Shown: positions 26,290-35,705, numbered from the stretch's first letter. The stretch: DNA of 64,000 bases from Methylorubrum extorquens (GCF_024169925.1 NZ_JALJXF010000001.1:4470001-4534000), one strand, 5' to 3'. The notes: generated by a model not told the origin, from the sequence alone. Numbers and translations are program-made.

Positions 26290-27180
26290 ATGAGACCGTA
26301 CATCTTCCCCAATTACGATATCGAGAAATTCCTCGCCAATCTCGGACCGATCACGGACGCTTACAACACGTTCGGCGTCGTCATTTTCCCCGGATTGTTG
26401 AATTCGGACACGAATTACAGGAAATACATCTCGGAAATCGAAGGCCTGTTCGACGAACTCATCGCGCGCAAGCTCGATCGTCAGTCTCGGGATCTCGAGA
26501 TCGGCGAGAAGCTGACCCTGCTGGCGTCCCTGCAGCCGATGCTCGGGAAGGTCATCACCGGGTTGGGTACGCAGCACAACAAATTCTTCAGTTTCAACAA
26601 GGTGAAATACGCCGATTACGTAGAGACGTTCCTCAAGCGCGTCTGGGGTCCGGAGGCCTTGCTGGCAACGCCTCAGGCCGGGGATACGCTGCATTTCTTT
26701 CCACCCGGCGAGATTTTTCACCGATACAATCTGCCGCCTCATCAGGATTATCAGTACCTGATGCAGTCACCGCGGCAGATCACGATGTATTTTGGTATCT
26801 CGAAGTACCATGATGGAGTCGGCGGCCTGCGTATCTGGGAGAAGTCGCACGAACTCGGAATTCTTCCCTGCCATAAGAACGAGAACGGATCGTTCGAGGT
26901 GCACGATTGGGAGTCCAAGCTCGCCGACTACGAGGTGTATGACTATTCTTGGAACCAGGGGGATTTCGGGATCTTCGACAGCCTCCTGTCGCACAGTTCG
27001 ATTCCCAACACGACGCCGACCCATAGCCGCATCGTCCAGATCTTCCGCTACTCGGACCTCAACGATGACGTGGCCCGGTCCTACGATTTCGGGTCGACCA
27101 CGTATCCGCGCGCGAGTCGCGACTTCGTGACCGAGCATGCCGAGCTGTTCATCGCAGGCCGTGCAGCCGTGAACGGGTGA
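26290..27180 (+). CDS. PhyH-like Fe(II)/2-oxoglutarate dioxygenase
   Basis: This 296-residue protein has the iron-binding HxD in PPHQDYQYL, the distal His in LLSHSSIPN, and an Arg for 2-oxoglutarate in HSRIVQIFRYSD. It is therefore a double-stranded beta-helix oxygenase of the phytanoyl-CoA dioxygenase superfamily. It probably hydroxylates a small molecule or glycan made or modified with the upstream methyltransferase. The codons are markedly poorer in G/C at third positions (AAT, ATT, GAT, TAT common) than in flanking genes, suggesting acquisition from elsewhere. Confidence 0.78.
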   Translation: MRPYIFPNYDIEKFLANLGPITDAYNTFGVVIFPGLLNSDTNYRKYISEIEGLFDELIARKLDRQSRDLEIGEKLTLLASLQPMLGKVITGLGTQHNKFFSFNKVKYADYVETFLKRVWGPEALLATPQAGDTLHFFPPGEIFHRYNLPPHQDYQYLMQSPRQITMYFGISKYHDGVGGLRIWEKSHELGILPCHKNENGSFEVHDWESKLADYEVYDYSWNQGDFGIFDSLLSHSSIPNTTPTHSRIVQIFRYSDLNDDVARSYDFGSTTYPRASRDFVTEHAELFIAGRAAVNG

Positions 27181-27356
27181 GACGGCGACGGCCCTCGCGC
27201 GCCATCGCCACCGCAACTTCGGCTCCGATAAAAGCAAGCTCCGCCTCGAACCACGGCCGCGTCCAGGGCGGCTGGACGGGTGCGGCATCCAGGGGCGGGT
27301 GGAAGCCGCAGGCCTCTCGCATCGAGGCAATCGCCGCGCGATGCTTCCATCGTCAA
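27149..27356 (-). pseudogene. Small frameshifted gene or remnant
   Basis: On the minus strand a strong GGAGGAA ribosome site precedes an ATG at 27350 (MEASRGDC...), whose frame soon turns non-protein-like. One base out of frame is a protein-like segment, SMREACGFHPPLDAA and then PPWTRPWFEAELAFIGAEV, which ends at 27149. Deleting one C near 27338 would join them into about 66 residues. The PWFEAEL...EVA.AMA..EG part resembles the C-terminus of the uracil-DNA glycosylase-family protein 2 kb away. It overlaps the end of the dioxygenase gene by 32 bases. Confidence 0.35.
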
Positions 27357-27628
27357 ATTCCTCCGATGTTGTGGATTAAATGCTACTCCCTCTCGTGCAG
27401 CGAGGGTGAGAGATTGTTCCCGTCCATGCCGCCTTCACGCGCGAAGGATTCCTCTCGAACACCGGAAAATTGGTACACTTTTCTGTTTTAACGCCAAGCT
27501 CTTGCGAACATAATCCTGAAATTCGGTGTCGAGAGGTTCCTGTGTTCAGTGTGTTCGAGGCCAGCCTGAGGCGGGCTTGCAGATCCGGTGTCTTCGCAAG
27601 ACGTGGGCGCGCGGTCCGGCCGGGGCGC
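27181..27628. other. Gap between dioxygenase and porin genes
   Basis: Apart from the small frameshifted gene on the minus strand, the right half (27357-27540) is AT-rich with a CCCTC/GAGGG stem near 27390-27412. It probably holds the porin promoter. No + strand gene is supported. Confidence 0.4.
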
Positions 27629-29080
27629 ATGTCGCTATCCCGGCGCGTGACGCGGCCGGCGGGTCTTGCGCCTCCCCTTGCGGTCATTCTTGCCGCCCTC
27701 GTTCCGGCGGCGGCCTCGGCGCAGGTCGCGCCCGGCCAAGCCCTGCAGCAGAAGCCGTACTTCGCTCTCTACGAGGCGCTCGGCAAACCCGAGAACTGGA
27801 AAATCTACGGCACCTTCCGGCCGCGAGTCGAAGGGCTCGGCGGCCAGTTCCGCCCCGCCCCCGCGCCGGCCACCAACGATCTTCTCTCGATGCAGACCAC
27901 GCTGTTTGCCGAGTACGACACCGGCCCAGTGCGGTTCGGCGGCGAGATTTTCGACAGCCGGGCCTACTTCCAGCGCCGCGGCTCCAGCTCCATCGGCACC
28001 ACGGAGGTCAACGCGCTCGAACTCGGGCAGGCCTATCTCGGCTTCGACATGGCGGATGCCGTGGGCGACGGCACGGTGAGCACGCTCACCGTCGGGCGCT
28101 TCACCCAGAACGTCGGCTCGCGCCGTCTCGTTGCCCGCAACCAGTTCCGCAACACCATCAACGCCTTCACCGGCATCGCCTACGATTGGGAGAATGCGGC
28201 CAAGGACCGGCTGCGCCTGTTCTACACCCTGCCGCATTACCGCCTGCCGGATGATCGCGCGGGCATCCTCAGCAACAGCATCGTGTGGGATCACGAGGGC
28301 TTCGACACCCAGCTCTTCGGCGGCATCTTCACCAAGGCGGGCGTGTTCGGCGGCATCATGGAGGCCTACGGCTTCGGGCTGCTCGAACGGGATTCCGGCT
28401 CGCAGCTCGAAGGCATCCAGACCCGGGACCGGCGCCTGTTCACGCCGGGCTTCCGGCTCTACCGCGTGCCTAAGGCCGGGCAGTTCGATCACGAACTCGA
28501 AGTGATCGGTCAGGTCGGCGTCGCGCGCAACACCGCCGCCGTCACCGACGTGACCGACGTACCCGTCTCGGCCTACTTCGTGCACGCCGAAGCCGGCTAC
28601 ACCTTCGACACCGCGTGGACGCCCCGGATCTCGCTCCACTACGACCATGCCAGCGGCGACAGCGCCAACCCGAACAGCTACACCCGCTTCGACACGCTCT
28701 ACGGCGCGCGGCGCTTCGATTACGGCCCGACGAGCCTGTACGGCGCCGTGCAGCGGGCGAACCTGATCTCGCCCGGCGTCCGGTTCGAGATCGCACCGGA
28801 CCCCGACTGGGACGCCTTCATCGACTACCGCACCCTCTGGCTCGAAAACCCGACCGACAGCTTCGCCGCCACCGGCGTGCGCGACCGGACGGGCCGCTCC
28901 GGCACCTTCGCCGGCCACCAGATCGAGGGGCGGGTGCGCTACTGGCTGGTGCCGCGCTCGATCGTGCTCGACAGCGGCGTCGCCTACCTCCTCAAGGGCG
29001 ACGTCCTGCGCAATGCGCCCAATGCGCCGAACACCGGCGACACGATCTACGGCTACATGACGACGACGTTCTTCTTCTGA
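27629..29080 (+). CDS. Alginate-export-type outer-membrane porin
   Basis: A signal peptide (LAPPLAVILAALVPAAASA) precedes a barrel of about 450 residues. Blocks NWKIYGTFRPRVEGLGGQF, ELGQAYLGFD, LTVGRFTQNVGSRRLVARNQFRNTINAF and the terminal YGYMTTTFFF fit the AlgE-like (alginate export domain) porin family. These form 18-stranded channels for anionic solutes; the substrate here is unknown. The ATG at 27629 places the leader at the N-terminus; a GTG at 27542 in the same frame is possible. Confidence 0.82.
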   Translation: MSLSRRVTRPAGLAPPLAVILAALVPAAASAQVAPGQALQQKPYFALYEALGKPENWKIYGTFRPRVEGLGGQFRPAPAPATNDLLSMQTTLFAEYDTGPVRFGGEIFDSRAYFQRRGSSSIGTTEVNALELGQAYLGFDMADAVGDGTVSTLTVGRFTQNVGSRRLVARNQFRNTINAFTGIAYDWENAAKDRLRLFYTLPHYRLPDDRAGILSNSIVWDHEGFDTQLFGGIFTKAGVFGGIMEAYGFGLLERDSGSQLEGIQTRDRRLFTPGFRLYRVPKAGQFDHELEVIGQVGVARNTAAVTDVTDVPVSAYFVHAEAGYTFDTAWTPRISLHYDHASGDSANPNSYTRFDTLYGARRFDYGPTSLYGAVQRANLISPGVRFEIAPDPDWDAFIDYRTLWLENPTDSFAATGVRDRTGRSGTFAGHQIEGRVRYWLVPRSIVLDSGVAYLLKGDVLRNAPNAPNTGDTIYGYMTTTFFF

Positions 29081-29100
29081 GCGGAGCGCGGGGCGGCGGC

Positions 29101-29742
29101 TTACCCGCCGCCTTCCCCCGCCATCGCCGCCGCCACCTCGGCGCGCAGCACCGGCAGGAGCTCCGCCTCGAACCACGGGTTGGTGCGGAGCCAGCCGTTG
29201 TTGCGCCAGGAGGGGTGGGGCAGGGGCAGCACCCGCGGTCGCGCCGAGGCCGCCAGGATCTCGCGCCAGCCCGCGACCGTCTCGGTGAGGCCGCCCGTCC
29301 GCGGTCCGAGATGCCAGGCTTGCGCATACTGGCCGATCACCAGGATCAGATCGAGCTGCGGCAGCCCGGCGAGGAGGTCGGCCCGCCAGGCCGGCGCGCA
29401 TTCCCGCCGCGGCGGCCGGTCGCCGCCCTTGGCGTCGAGGCCGGGGAAGCAGGCACCCATCGGCAGGATCGCCACCCGCCTGGAATCGTAGAACGCCGCC
29501 TCGTCGAGCCCGAGCCACGCCCGCAGGCGCCGGCCCGACGGGTCGCTGAACGGAATGCCGCTGCGATGCGCCCGGTTGCCCGGCGCCTGACTCGCGATCA
29601 GCAGCCGCGCGGTGGCCGAGCCCTGGACCACGGGCCGTGGCTCGTGCGGCAGGGGCGCGCCGTGGCGGGGCGCGTCGCGGCAGATCCGGCAGGCACGCAG
29701 GCGGGCGGCGGTGGTCTCGAAGGCATCAGGGTGGGCAGACAT
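29101..29742 (-). CDS. Uracil-DNA glycosylase family protein
   Basis: About 213 residues. A cysteine pair, RACRICRDAP, stands where iron-sulfur glycosylases have cluster ligands. LLIASQAPG resembles the GEAPG water-activating motif, and LPHPSWRNNGW is the C-terminal HP(S) motif. It most resembles the COG1573 single-domain group, and several members lack glycosylase activity. The start is uncertain: an in-frame ATG at 29766 is the alternative. Divergent from zwf. Confidence 0.8.
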   Translation of the reverse strand: MSAHPDAFETTAARLRACRICRDAPRHGAPLPHEPRPVVQGSATARLLIASQAPGNRAHRSGIPFSDPSGRRLRAWLGLDEAAFYDSRRVAILPMGACFPGLDAKGGDRPPRRECAPAWRADLLAGLPQLDLILVIGQYAQAWHLGPRTGGLTETVAGWREILAASARPRVLPLPHPSWRNNGWLRTNPWFEAELLPVLRAEVAAAMAGEGGG

Positions 29743-29883
29743 CGCCTCGCAGATGGGATGGATCATCCGGCGGCGCGATGCGGCACCGCGCCCGGCCCGT
29801 CGCGCCCGCGCAAGCTTGGCACGAATCGCAGGGGCCCTACCTCACCTTGTGCGCGCATCTCCGGCGCGCCGAGGGAGGCCGGC

Positions 29884-31359
29884 TTGGCAGGATCGCGCGC
29901 GTCACGGCTGGGAGCGGGCGTCGGCCCGAAAACGCCGCAGGTCGTCGTCCTCGTCGGCGCCACCGGCGACCTCGCGCAGCGGAAACTCCTGCCCGGCCTG
30001 TTCCACCTGTTCAGCGCCGGCTTCCTGCCCGACCTGCGCATCGTCGGCGTGTCGCTGGACGACATCGGCGTCGAGGCGTTCCGAGAGCGCGCGCACAAGG
30101 CGATCGACCAGTTCTTCACCCGGCAGGCCGGGGACGGGGAATGGGCCGCCTTCGCCGGACGGCTCGATTACGTGTCGCTCTCGGCCGGTGCCGAGGCGCT
30201 CGCCGCGGCGGTCGCCCGCGCCGAGGCGAGCTTCGGCCAGGAGAGCCGGCGCCTGCACTATCTCAGCGTGCCGCCCGCCGCCGCGCTCACCGTCGTGCGC
30301 CTGCTTGCCGAGGCGGATCTGGCGGCGGGCTCGCGCATCGTCATGGAGAAGCCGTTCGGCACCGATCTGGAGAGCGCGGTGGCGCTCAACGACCGGCTGC
30401 ACGAGGTGTTTTCCGAGGAGCAGATCTTCCGCATCGACCACTTCCTCGGCAAGGAGCCGGCGCAGAACATCCTGGCCTTCCGCTTCGCCAACGGCCTGTT
30501 CGAGCCGATCTGGAACCGCACCTTCATCGACCACGTGCAGATCGACGTGCCGGAGACCCTCGGCCTCGGCACCCGCGCCGCCTTCTACGAGGCGACCGGC
30601 GCCTACCGCGACATGGTGGTGACCCACCTGTTCCAGATTCTCGGCTTCATGGCGATGGAGCCGCCGACCTCGCTCGAACCGGGTCCGATCTCGGAAGAGA
30701 AGAACAAGGTGTTCCGCTCCATGCTCCCGCTCGACCCGCGGGAGGTGGTGCGCGGGCAATATGCCGGCTACCGCGACGAGCCCGGCGTCGATCCGCAATC
30801 GGATACCGAGACCTTCATCGCCCTCAAGTGCCGCATCGACAACTGGCGCTGGGCGGGGGTGCCGTTCTTCCTGCGCACCGGCAAGCGGATGGCGGAGGGC
30901 CAGCGCATCATCTCGATCGCCTTCCGCGAACCGCCCAAGAGCATGTTCCCGGTCAATTCGGGCGTCGGCGCGCAGGGGCCCGACCATCTCACCTTCGATC
31001 TCGCCGACGCCTCGAAGATGTCGCTGTCGTTCTACGGCAAGCGGCCGGGGCCGGGGATGCGGCTCGACAAGCTCTCGCTCCAGTTCAACATGAAGGACAC
31101 CGGCCTGATGGGCGAGGTGCTGGAGGCCTACGAGCGGCTGATCCTCGACGCCATGCGCGGCGACCACACCCTGTTCACCACGGCGGAGGGCATCGAGCGG
31201 CTGTGGGAGGTCTCGACGCCGCTGCTCGAGGCGCCCCCACCGGTGCGGCTCTACGCGCCGGGCTCCTGGGGCCCGAAATCGATCCACCAGCTCGTGGCAC
31301 CGCAGGCCTGGCGCCTGCCCTTCGAGCGGGAATGGCGCAACACCGACGAGCAGGGCTGA
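29884..31359 (+). CDS. zwf: Glucose-6-phosphate 1-dehydrogenase
   Basis: This 491-residue enzyme oxidises glucose-6-phosphate with NADP+, opening the oxidative pentose phosphate and Entner-Doudoroff routes. VVLVGATGDLAQRKLLPGL is the nucleotide fold. RIDHFLGKE (from residue 183) is the substrate and catalytic signature, and PVPFFLRTGKRM is the usual later block. No ATG precedes the fold; a TTG at 29884 with a GGGAGG ribosome site five bases away gives the usual length. No pgl or edd is adjacent, so zwf is unlinked here. Confidence 0.94.
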   Translation: MAGSRASRLGAGVGPKTPQVVVLVGATGDLAQRKLLPGLFHLFSAGFLPDLRIVGVSLDDIGVEAFRERAHKAIDQFFTRQAGDGEWAAFAGRLDYVSLSAGAEALAAAVARAEASFGQESRRLHYLSVPPAAALTVVRLLAEADLAAGSRIVMEKPFGTDLESAVALNDRLHEVFSEEQIFRIDHFLGKEPAQNILAFRFANGLFEPIWNRTFIDHVQIDVPETLGLGTRAAFYEATGAYRDMVVTHLFQILGFMAMEPPTSLEPGPISEEKNKVFRSMLPLDPREVVRGQYAGYRDEPGVDPQSDTETFIALKCRIDNWRWAGVPFFLRTGKRMAEGQRIISIAFREPPKSMFPVNSGVGAQGPDHLTFDLADASKMSLSFYGKRPGPGMRLDKLSLQFNMKDTGLMGEVLEAYERLILDAMRGDHTLFTTAEGIERLWEVSTPLLEAPPPVRLYAPGSWGPKSIHQLVAPQAWRLPFEREWRNTDEQG

Positions 31360-31643
31360 GCGCCCGACGGAAAAAGCGCGAGTCCTTGAAGGCTAAGCGA
31401 GGCAATCGCGATCGCGGCTGAAAGCGAAGCCGCGCCGGCCGCGGCTTCGATGCAGCTATCGGCGACCTGTCCGCGGATATGCTGGAATAATTCTCAACTC
31501 AGTCTCAGATAATTCGTCGGCGAGACGGTTGCCGGCTTAGCCGAACAGGAGAAAATTCCGCGCCAAACTTGCCCGTCGATCCGATCTGTCTAGACTGAGC
31601 CTTATCAGCCGATTCGATTGACGGATATCACACCGCCCGCCGC
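31360..31643. promoter_or_regulatory. Leader region of the SWIM-MoxR-VWA operon
   Basis: This 284-bp region becomes AT-richer after 31480. An exact inverted pair, CTCAGTCT (31498-31505) and AGACTGAG (31592-31599), and the palindrome GTCTAGAC (31589-31596) lie within 150 bases of the first start. They are candidate regulatory sites only; no factor is recognised. Confidence 0.35.
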
Positions 31644-33017
31644 ATGAGCCTGACGACTGCCCAGATCCTCGATCTCGCCCCCGACGCGTCGAGCCGCAAG
31701 GCCGGGCAGGATCAGGGAAAACCGCAGAAATGGGCCGGTCTCGGCCGGGCGGGCACGGTGATCTGGGGCGAGATCAAGGGCAGCGGGGCCGCCCCCTACC
31801 GCACGGTGGCGGATCTCGCCGGCCCCGCCTCGAAATGCACCTGCCCGAGCCGGAAGTTCCCCTGCAAGCATGCCCTCGGCCTGATGCTGGTCGATGCGAG
31901 CGCTCCGATCACGGAAGGTGAGCCGCCGGATTGGGCCGCCGCCTGGATGAAGGGGCGCGACAGCCGCGCCGCCGCGGCCGAGACCCGGGCGAAGGAACCC
32001 GCCAAGCCGGTCGACGAGCGGGCGCAGGCCAAGCGCCGGCAGGCCCGCGAGGACCGGGTCGCGGCCTCGCTCGACGAACTCGATCTCTGGCTGCGCGACC
32101 TGATGCGGCGCGGGCTCGGCGCCGCGCGGGGCGAACCCTACGCCTTCTGGGACCGCATGGCCGGCCGCCTCGTGGACGGGCAGGCCCCCGGCCTCGCCCG
32201 CCGGGTGCGGGCCCTGCCGGGGCTGATCGCGGCGGCACCACAAGCGGGCGCCCCCCGGCCGGAAGCCGCGCTCGGGCTCGGCCTCGGCCGGCTCGCCCTG
32301 TTGCTCCGGGCCGCGCGCCGCCTCGACGCGCTCGCGCCCGAGCAGGCGGCGGGCGTGCGCGCCGCGCTCGGCTACCCCGTCACCGCCGAGGAGATGGCGG
32401 CCCAGCCGGACCAGACCGACACCTGGGCGGTGCTGGCCCACGCGGTCGAGGAGGAGGATCGCCTCACCGCCCGCTCGGTCTGGCTCGTCGGCCGTACCAG
32501 CGGCGCCCTGGCTCAGGTGATCGATTACGGCACGGCCGGTTCGCCCCTGCCGCCGGCCCCCGCCGCCGGCCAGGATTTTTGCGGGAGCCTCGCCTTCCAG
32601 CCCGGCGACCCGCCCCTGCGCGCCGTCTTCCGCGAGGGCCGCTCCGGCCGGGCGGCGCAAGCGGTGCTGCCCGGCGCGGCCAGCGTCGCGGCGGCGCGGG
32701 ACACCTTTACCGAGGTGCTGGCCCGCGCGCCCTGGTGTGAGCGCTGGCCGGTGCGGCTCGCGAATGTGCGGCTCGGCCGTCTCGCCGCCGCGACCGGGGG
32801 CAAGGTTGCCTTCGCGGCAGGCGACGAGACCGGCAGCCTCGCGCTCGCGGCCGATCCGCGCCTGCCGAGCCTGCTCGCGGTGGCGGCGGGCCGGCCGGTC
32901 GATCTGTTCGGCCTCTACGACGGCACCGGCCTCCATCCGCTCGCCCTCGTCGCGCAAGGCCGCCTCTATGCGATGCCGGCGCAGGGTGCGCAGCCGGTCC
33001 TGCTGCAGGTCGCCTGA
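31644..33017 (+). CDS. SWIM zinc-finger protein of a MoxR/VWA system
   Basis: This 457-residue protein carries a SWIM finger near the N-terminus: C65-x-C67-x6-C74-x-H76 within KCTCPSRKFPCKHALGL. SWIM fingers bind DNA or proteins. The rest is helical with many Ala/Arg-rich stretches. It is the YehQ-like first gene of the operon, and its stop overlaps the next start (TGATG). The family accompanies MoxR, DUF5691, DUF5682 and VWA proteins in many bacteria; the joint function is not established. The start is supported by conserved LTTAQILDLAPDASS. Confidence 0.88.
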   Translation: MSLTTAQILDLAPDASSRKAGQDQGKPQKWAGLGRAGTVIWGEIKGSGAAPYRTVADLAGPASKCTCPSRKFPCKHALGLMLVDASAPITEGEPPDWAAAWMKGRDSRAAAAETRAKEPAKPVDERAQAKRRQAREDRVAASLDELDLWLRDLMRRGLGAARGEPYAFWDRMAGRLVDGQAPGLARRVRALPGLIAAAPQAGAPRPEAALGLGLGRLALLLRAARRLDALAPEQAAGVRAALGYPVTAEEMAAQPDQTDTWAVLAHAVEEEDRLTARSVWLVGRTSGALAQVIDYGTAGSPLPPAPAAGQDFCGSLAFQPGDPPLRAVFREGRSGRAAQAVLPGAASVAAARDTFTEVLARAPWCERWPVRLANVRLGRLAAATGGKVAFAAGDETGSLALAADPRLPSLLAVAAGRPVDLFGLYDGTGLHPLALVAQGRLYAMPAQGAQPVLLQVA

Positions 33018-34600
33018 TGGAGACGGCCGAGCACACACCCGATGGCTGGGAGCCGACGCTCGCCGCCGCGCTCCTCGGGGCCGAGCGCGCCCCGCCGGTC
33101 GCTCCCGGTCCGCTGGCCGCACTCGTCGCGGAGAGCGATCCCGGTGCCGCCCTGCTGGCGCGGCTCGCGGCGGAGGGCGTCCACCATCTGGCCGGAACGG
33201 AAATCGGGCCGGAGGCGCTGGCGCCGATCGAGCCGCGCGACGCCTTCGGACCCGAATGCCCGCCCGCGGCCGCGACGCGGCTCTACGGCCTCCTCACCGA
33301 GGGCACCCGCGCGCGCACCCGCGTCGAGGAATGGTTCGCGCTTGCCGCCGCGACGGGCGCACGCCCGCCCGTCTGGCTGTTCCAAGTGCTGATGCAGCAG
33401 CGCGACAGCCTGCCGGCGAGTGCCTCTGCCGTCATCGGTGCCGAACTCGACTGGCTCGCCCGCGCCTGCGGCGAGACCCCGGCCCAAGATGCGGACGCGG
33501 CGCCCGCTTCGGACTGGACCGAGGGCACGGTGGCCGAGCGCCGCGCCGCCTTCACCGCCTTCCGCGCCCGCGATCCGGAAGGCGCGCGCACCACCCTGGA
33601 ACCGGTCTTCCGCAAGGAGAAAGCCGAGGCGCGCGAGGCCCTGGTCCACGCCCTGGCGACCGGCCTGTCGGCGGCCGACGAGCCCTTCCTCGAGGCCTGC
33701 CTCGACGACCGGGCTAACGGCGTGCGGCTGGCCGCACAGCACCTGCTGCCGGGGCTTCCCGACTCGCGCTACGCGCAGCGCATGGCGGCACGCGCCCGCG
33801 CCGCGTTGAACGTCGAGAGCAAGCGCAGGCTGCTGGGCGGCACCACGCACAGCCTCGTCGTCACCTTGCCGGAGGAGAGCCCGGACCTCGCCCGCGACGG
33901 CGTCGAGGCGAACGCCTGGGAGCGGCGCGGCGGCGGTACCCGCGCCGGCCTGCTGCGGGCGATCCTGGCGCGCAGCCCACTCCACGCCTTCGCCGAGCAT
34001 CCGCCGCGGCTCTGGATCGAACTCGCTTTGCGCAGCGAGTGGGCCGACCCGGTCTTCCACGGGCTGTTCTCGGCGGCCAAGCGCACCCTCGACCCGGCCT
34101 GGGCGGAGGCGATGGCCGACATCACGGCGGACGCCTACGAGGGCAAGGTTACCGGCGTCCGCCGCACCAACGAGGTGCTTGGGATGTGGGCGGAGGCGCT
34201 CGACCTCCTGCCCGACGCCGCGTGGGAGGCCCGCGTCGCGGCGCTGATCCGCGCCCGCAAGATCGAGGTGGTGCTGGCCGTGCTGGGCTCGGGGCCAGAG
34301 CATTTCTCGGAAGCCTTCAGCGCCGCCCTGCTCGACTGGCTCGCCCTCGTCACCCGCGGGTCGGACGCCCTGCGGCGCGATCTGGCCAAGCCGTGGGTGA
34401 TCGCCCGCCTCGGCGACCGGCTCTGGCCGAGCGACGACGCTGCGGCCTCCGCCGCCGCCATCCTGGCGCGCCTGCCGGAGGGGGAGGGCGATCGCCTGCA
34501 CACGCAGCTCACGGGATTGACGAGCGTGCTGGAATTGCGCGCCGCGATCCGGCGCGACTTCCGACCGGAGACCACCACAGGGGGAACGGCTCAAGGATGA
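33017..34600 (+). CDS. DUF5691 family protein
   Basis: This 527-residue protein is almost entirely helical and probably built from HEAT-like repeats; for example LEACLDDRANGVRLAAQHLLPGL has the helix-D-x-R pattern. Typical blocks are WEPTLAAALLGAERAP near the start and a TRAGLLRAILARSPL segment. There are no catalytic motifs, so it may be a scaffold or substrate adaptor for the MoxR ATPase. It overlaps the SWIM gene by one base and the MoxR gene by four (ATGA). The DUF assignment rests on position and overall pattern. Confidence 0.8.
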   Translation: METAEHTPDGWEPTLAAALLGAERAPPVAPGPLAALVAESDPGAALLARLAAEGVHHLAGTEIGPEALAPIEPRDAFGPECPPAAATRLYGLLTEGTRARTRVEEWFALAAATGARPPVWLFQVLMQQRDSLPASASAVIGAELDWLARACGETPAQDADAAPASDWTEGTVAERRAAFTAFRARDPEGARTTLEPVFRKEKAEAREALVHALATGLSAADEPFLEACLDDRANGVRLAAQHLLPGLPDSRYAQRMAARARAALNVESKRRLLGGTTHSLVVTLPEESPDLARDGVEANAWERRGGGTRAGLLRAILARSPLHAFAEHPPRLWIELALRSEWADPVFHGLFSAAKRTLDPAWAEAMADITADAYEGKVTGVRRTNEVLGMWAEALDLLPDAAWEARVAALIRARKIEVVLAVLGSGPEHFSEAFSAALLDWLALVTRGSDALRRDLAKPWVIARLGDRLWPSDDAAASAAAILARLPEGEGDRLHTQLTGLTSVLELRAAIRRDFRPETTTGGTAQG

Positions 34601-35697
34601 CATCGACCCACGCCGTCAAGACCGCGCAGCTGCGCCAGGCCGCCGAGGATGCCTTCGCCGAGGAGATCGCGGCGCTACGCGACTCCGACGACCGGCCGCG
34701 CCCGCCGAACTGGCAGATGTCGCCGCAGGCCGTCGTCACCTACCTGCTCGGCGGCCGGCTCGCCTCCGGCTTCGAGGTCACGCCAAAGTATATCGGCGAC
34801 CGGCGCCTGATGGAGGTCGCGGTGTCGACGCTCGCCACCGACCGGGCACTGCTGCTGCTCGGCGTGCCGGGCACCGCCAAGAGCTGGGTCAGCGAGCATC
34901 TGGCGGCGGCGATCTGCGGCACCTCGCGCCTGATCGTGCAGGGCACCGCCGGCACCAGCGAGGAGGCGATCCGCTACGGCTGGAACTACGCGCTGCTGCT
35001 GGCCAAGGGCCCGAGCCGCGAGGCGGTGGTGGCCTCGCCGATCATGCGGGCGATGAACGAGGGCCGCATCGCCCGCGTCGAGGAGCTGACTCGCATTCCT
35101 TCCGAGACGCAGGACAGCTTCATCACCGTCCTCTCGGAAAAGACCCTGCCGATCCCCGAGCTGAACGAGGAGGTGGCGGCGCAGAAAGGCTTCAACCTCA
35201 TCGCCACGGCCAACAACCGGGATCGCGGCGTCAACGAATTGTCGAGCGCGCTCAAGCGCCGCTTCAACACCGTGGTGCTGCCGCCGCCGGCCACGATCGA
35301 GGCGGAGATCGCCATCGTCGAGACCCGCGTCGCCGCGCTCGGCCGCGCCTTCGAGATCCCGGCCGAGCCGCCGGGCGCCGAGCAGATCCGCCGCGTCGTC
35401 ACGATCTTCCGCGAGCTGCGCGAGGGGGTGACGGCGGATGGCAAGAGCAAGGTGAAGCAGCCCTCCGGCACGCTCTCGACGGCCGAAGCCATCAGCGTCG
35501 TCGGCAGCGGGCTGGCGCTTGCCGCGCATTTCGGCGACGGCCGCCTCTCGGCGCACGACCTCGTCTCGGGGATCAGTGGGGCCGTGGTGAAGGACCCGGT
35601 GCAGGACGCCATCGTCTGGCGCGAGTACCTCGAGACGGTGGTCAAGGAGCGCGCCGACTGGAAGGACTTCTACAAGGCCGCCCGCGCGAGCGCGTGA
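34597..35697 (+). CDS. MoxR-family AAA+ ATPase (YehL-like)
   Basis: This 366-residue ATPase has Walker A GVPGTAKSW (89-97), and RIARVEELTRI at the Walker B position, where the usual Asp-Glu appears as Glu-Glu. Sensor 1 is IATANNRDRG and an arginine-finger region ALKRRF follows. MoxR ATPases remodel or load cofactors into partner proteins, usually together with a VWA protein, which is three genes away. It should assemble as a hexamer in the cytoplasm. It overlaps DUF5691 by four bases. Confidence 0.92.
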   Translation: MTSTHAVKTAQLRQAAEDAFAEEIAALRDSDDRPRPPNWQMSPQAVVTYLLGGRLASGFEVTPKYIGDRRLMEVAVSTLATDRALLLLGVPGTAKSWVSEHLAAAICGTSRLIVQGTAGTSEEAIRYGWNYALLLAKGPSREAVVASPIMRAMNEGRIARVEELTRIPSETQDSFITVLSEKTLPIPELNEEVAAQKGFNLIATANNRDRGVNELSSALKRRFNTVVLPPPATIEAEIAIVETRVAALGRAFEIPAEPPGAEQIRRVVTIFRELREGVTADGKSKVKQPSGTLSTAEAISVVGSGLALAAHFGDGRLSAHDLVSGISGAVVKDPVQDAIVWREYLETVVKERADWKDFYKAARASA

Positions 35698-35705
35698 CCC
35701 CAGCG

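Noticed and set aside
27635..29518. A 627-residue open frame antisense to the porin and glycosylase genes
   Set aside because: Its composition is Arg/Gly/Ala/Asp-rich without family motifs, typical of the mirror frame of GC-rich genes; the + strand porin has a signal peptide and conserved blocks.
31480..31500. A second possible iron control element near the SWIM operon
   Set aside because: Only 10 of 14 fixed positions match, and the context gives no link to iron.
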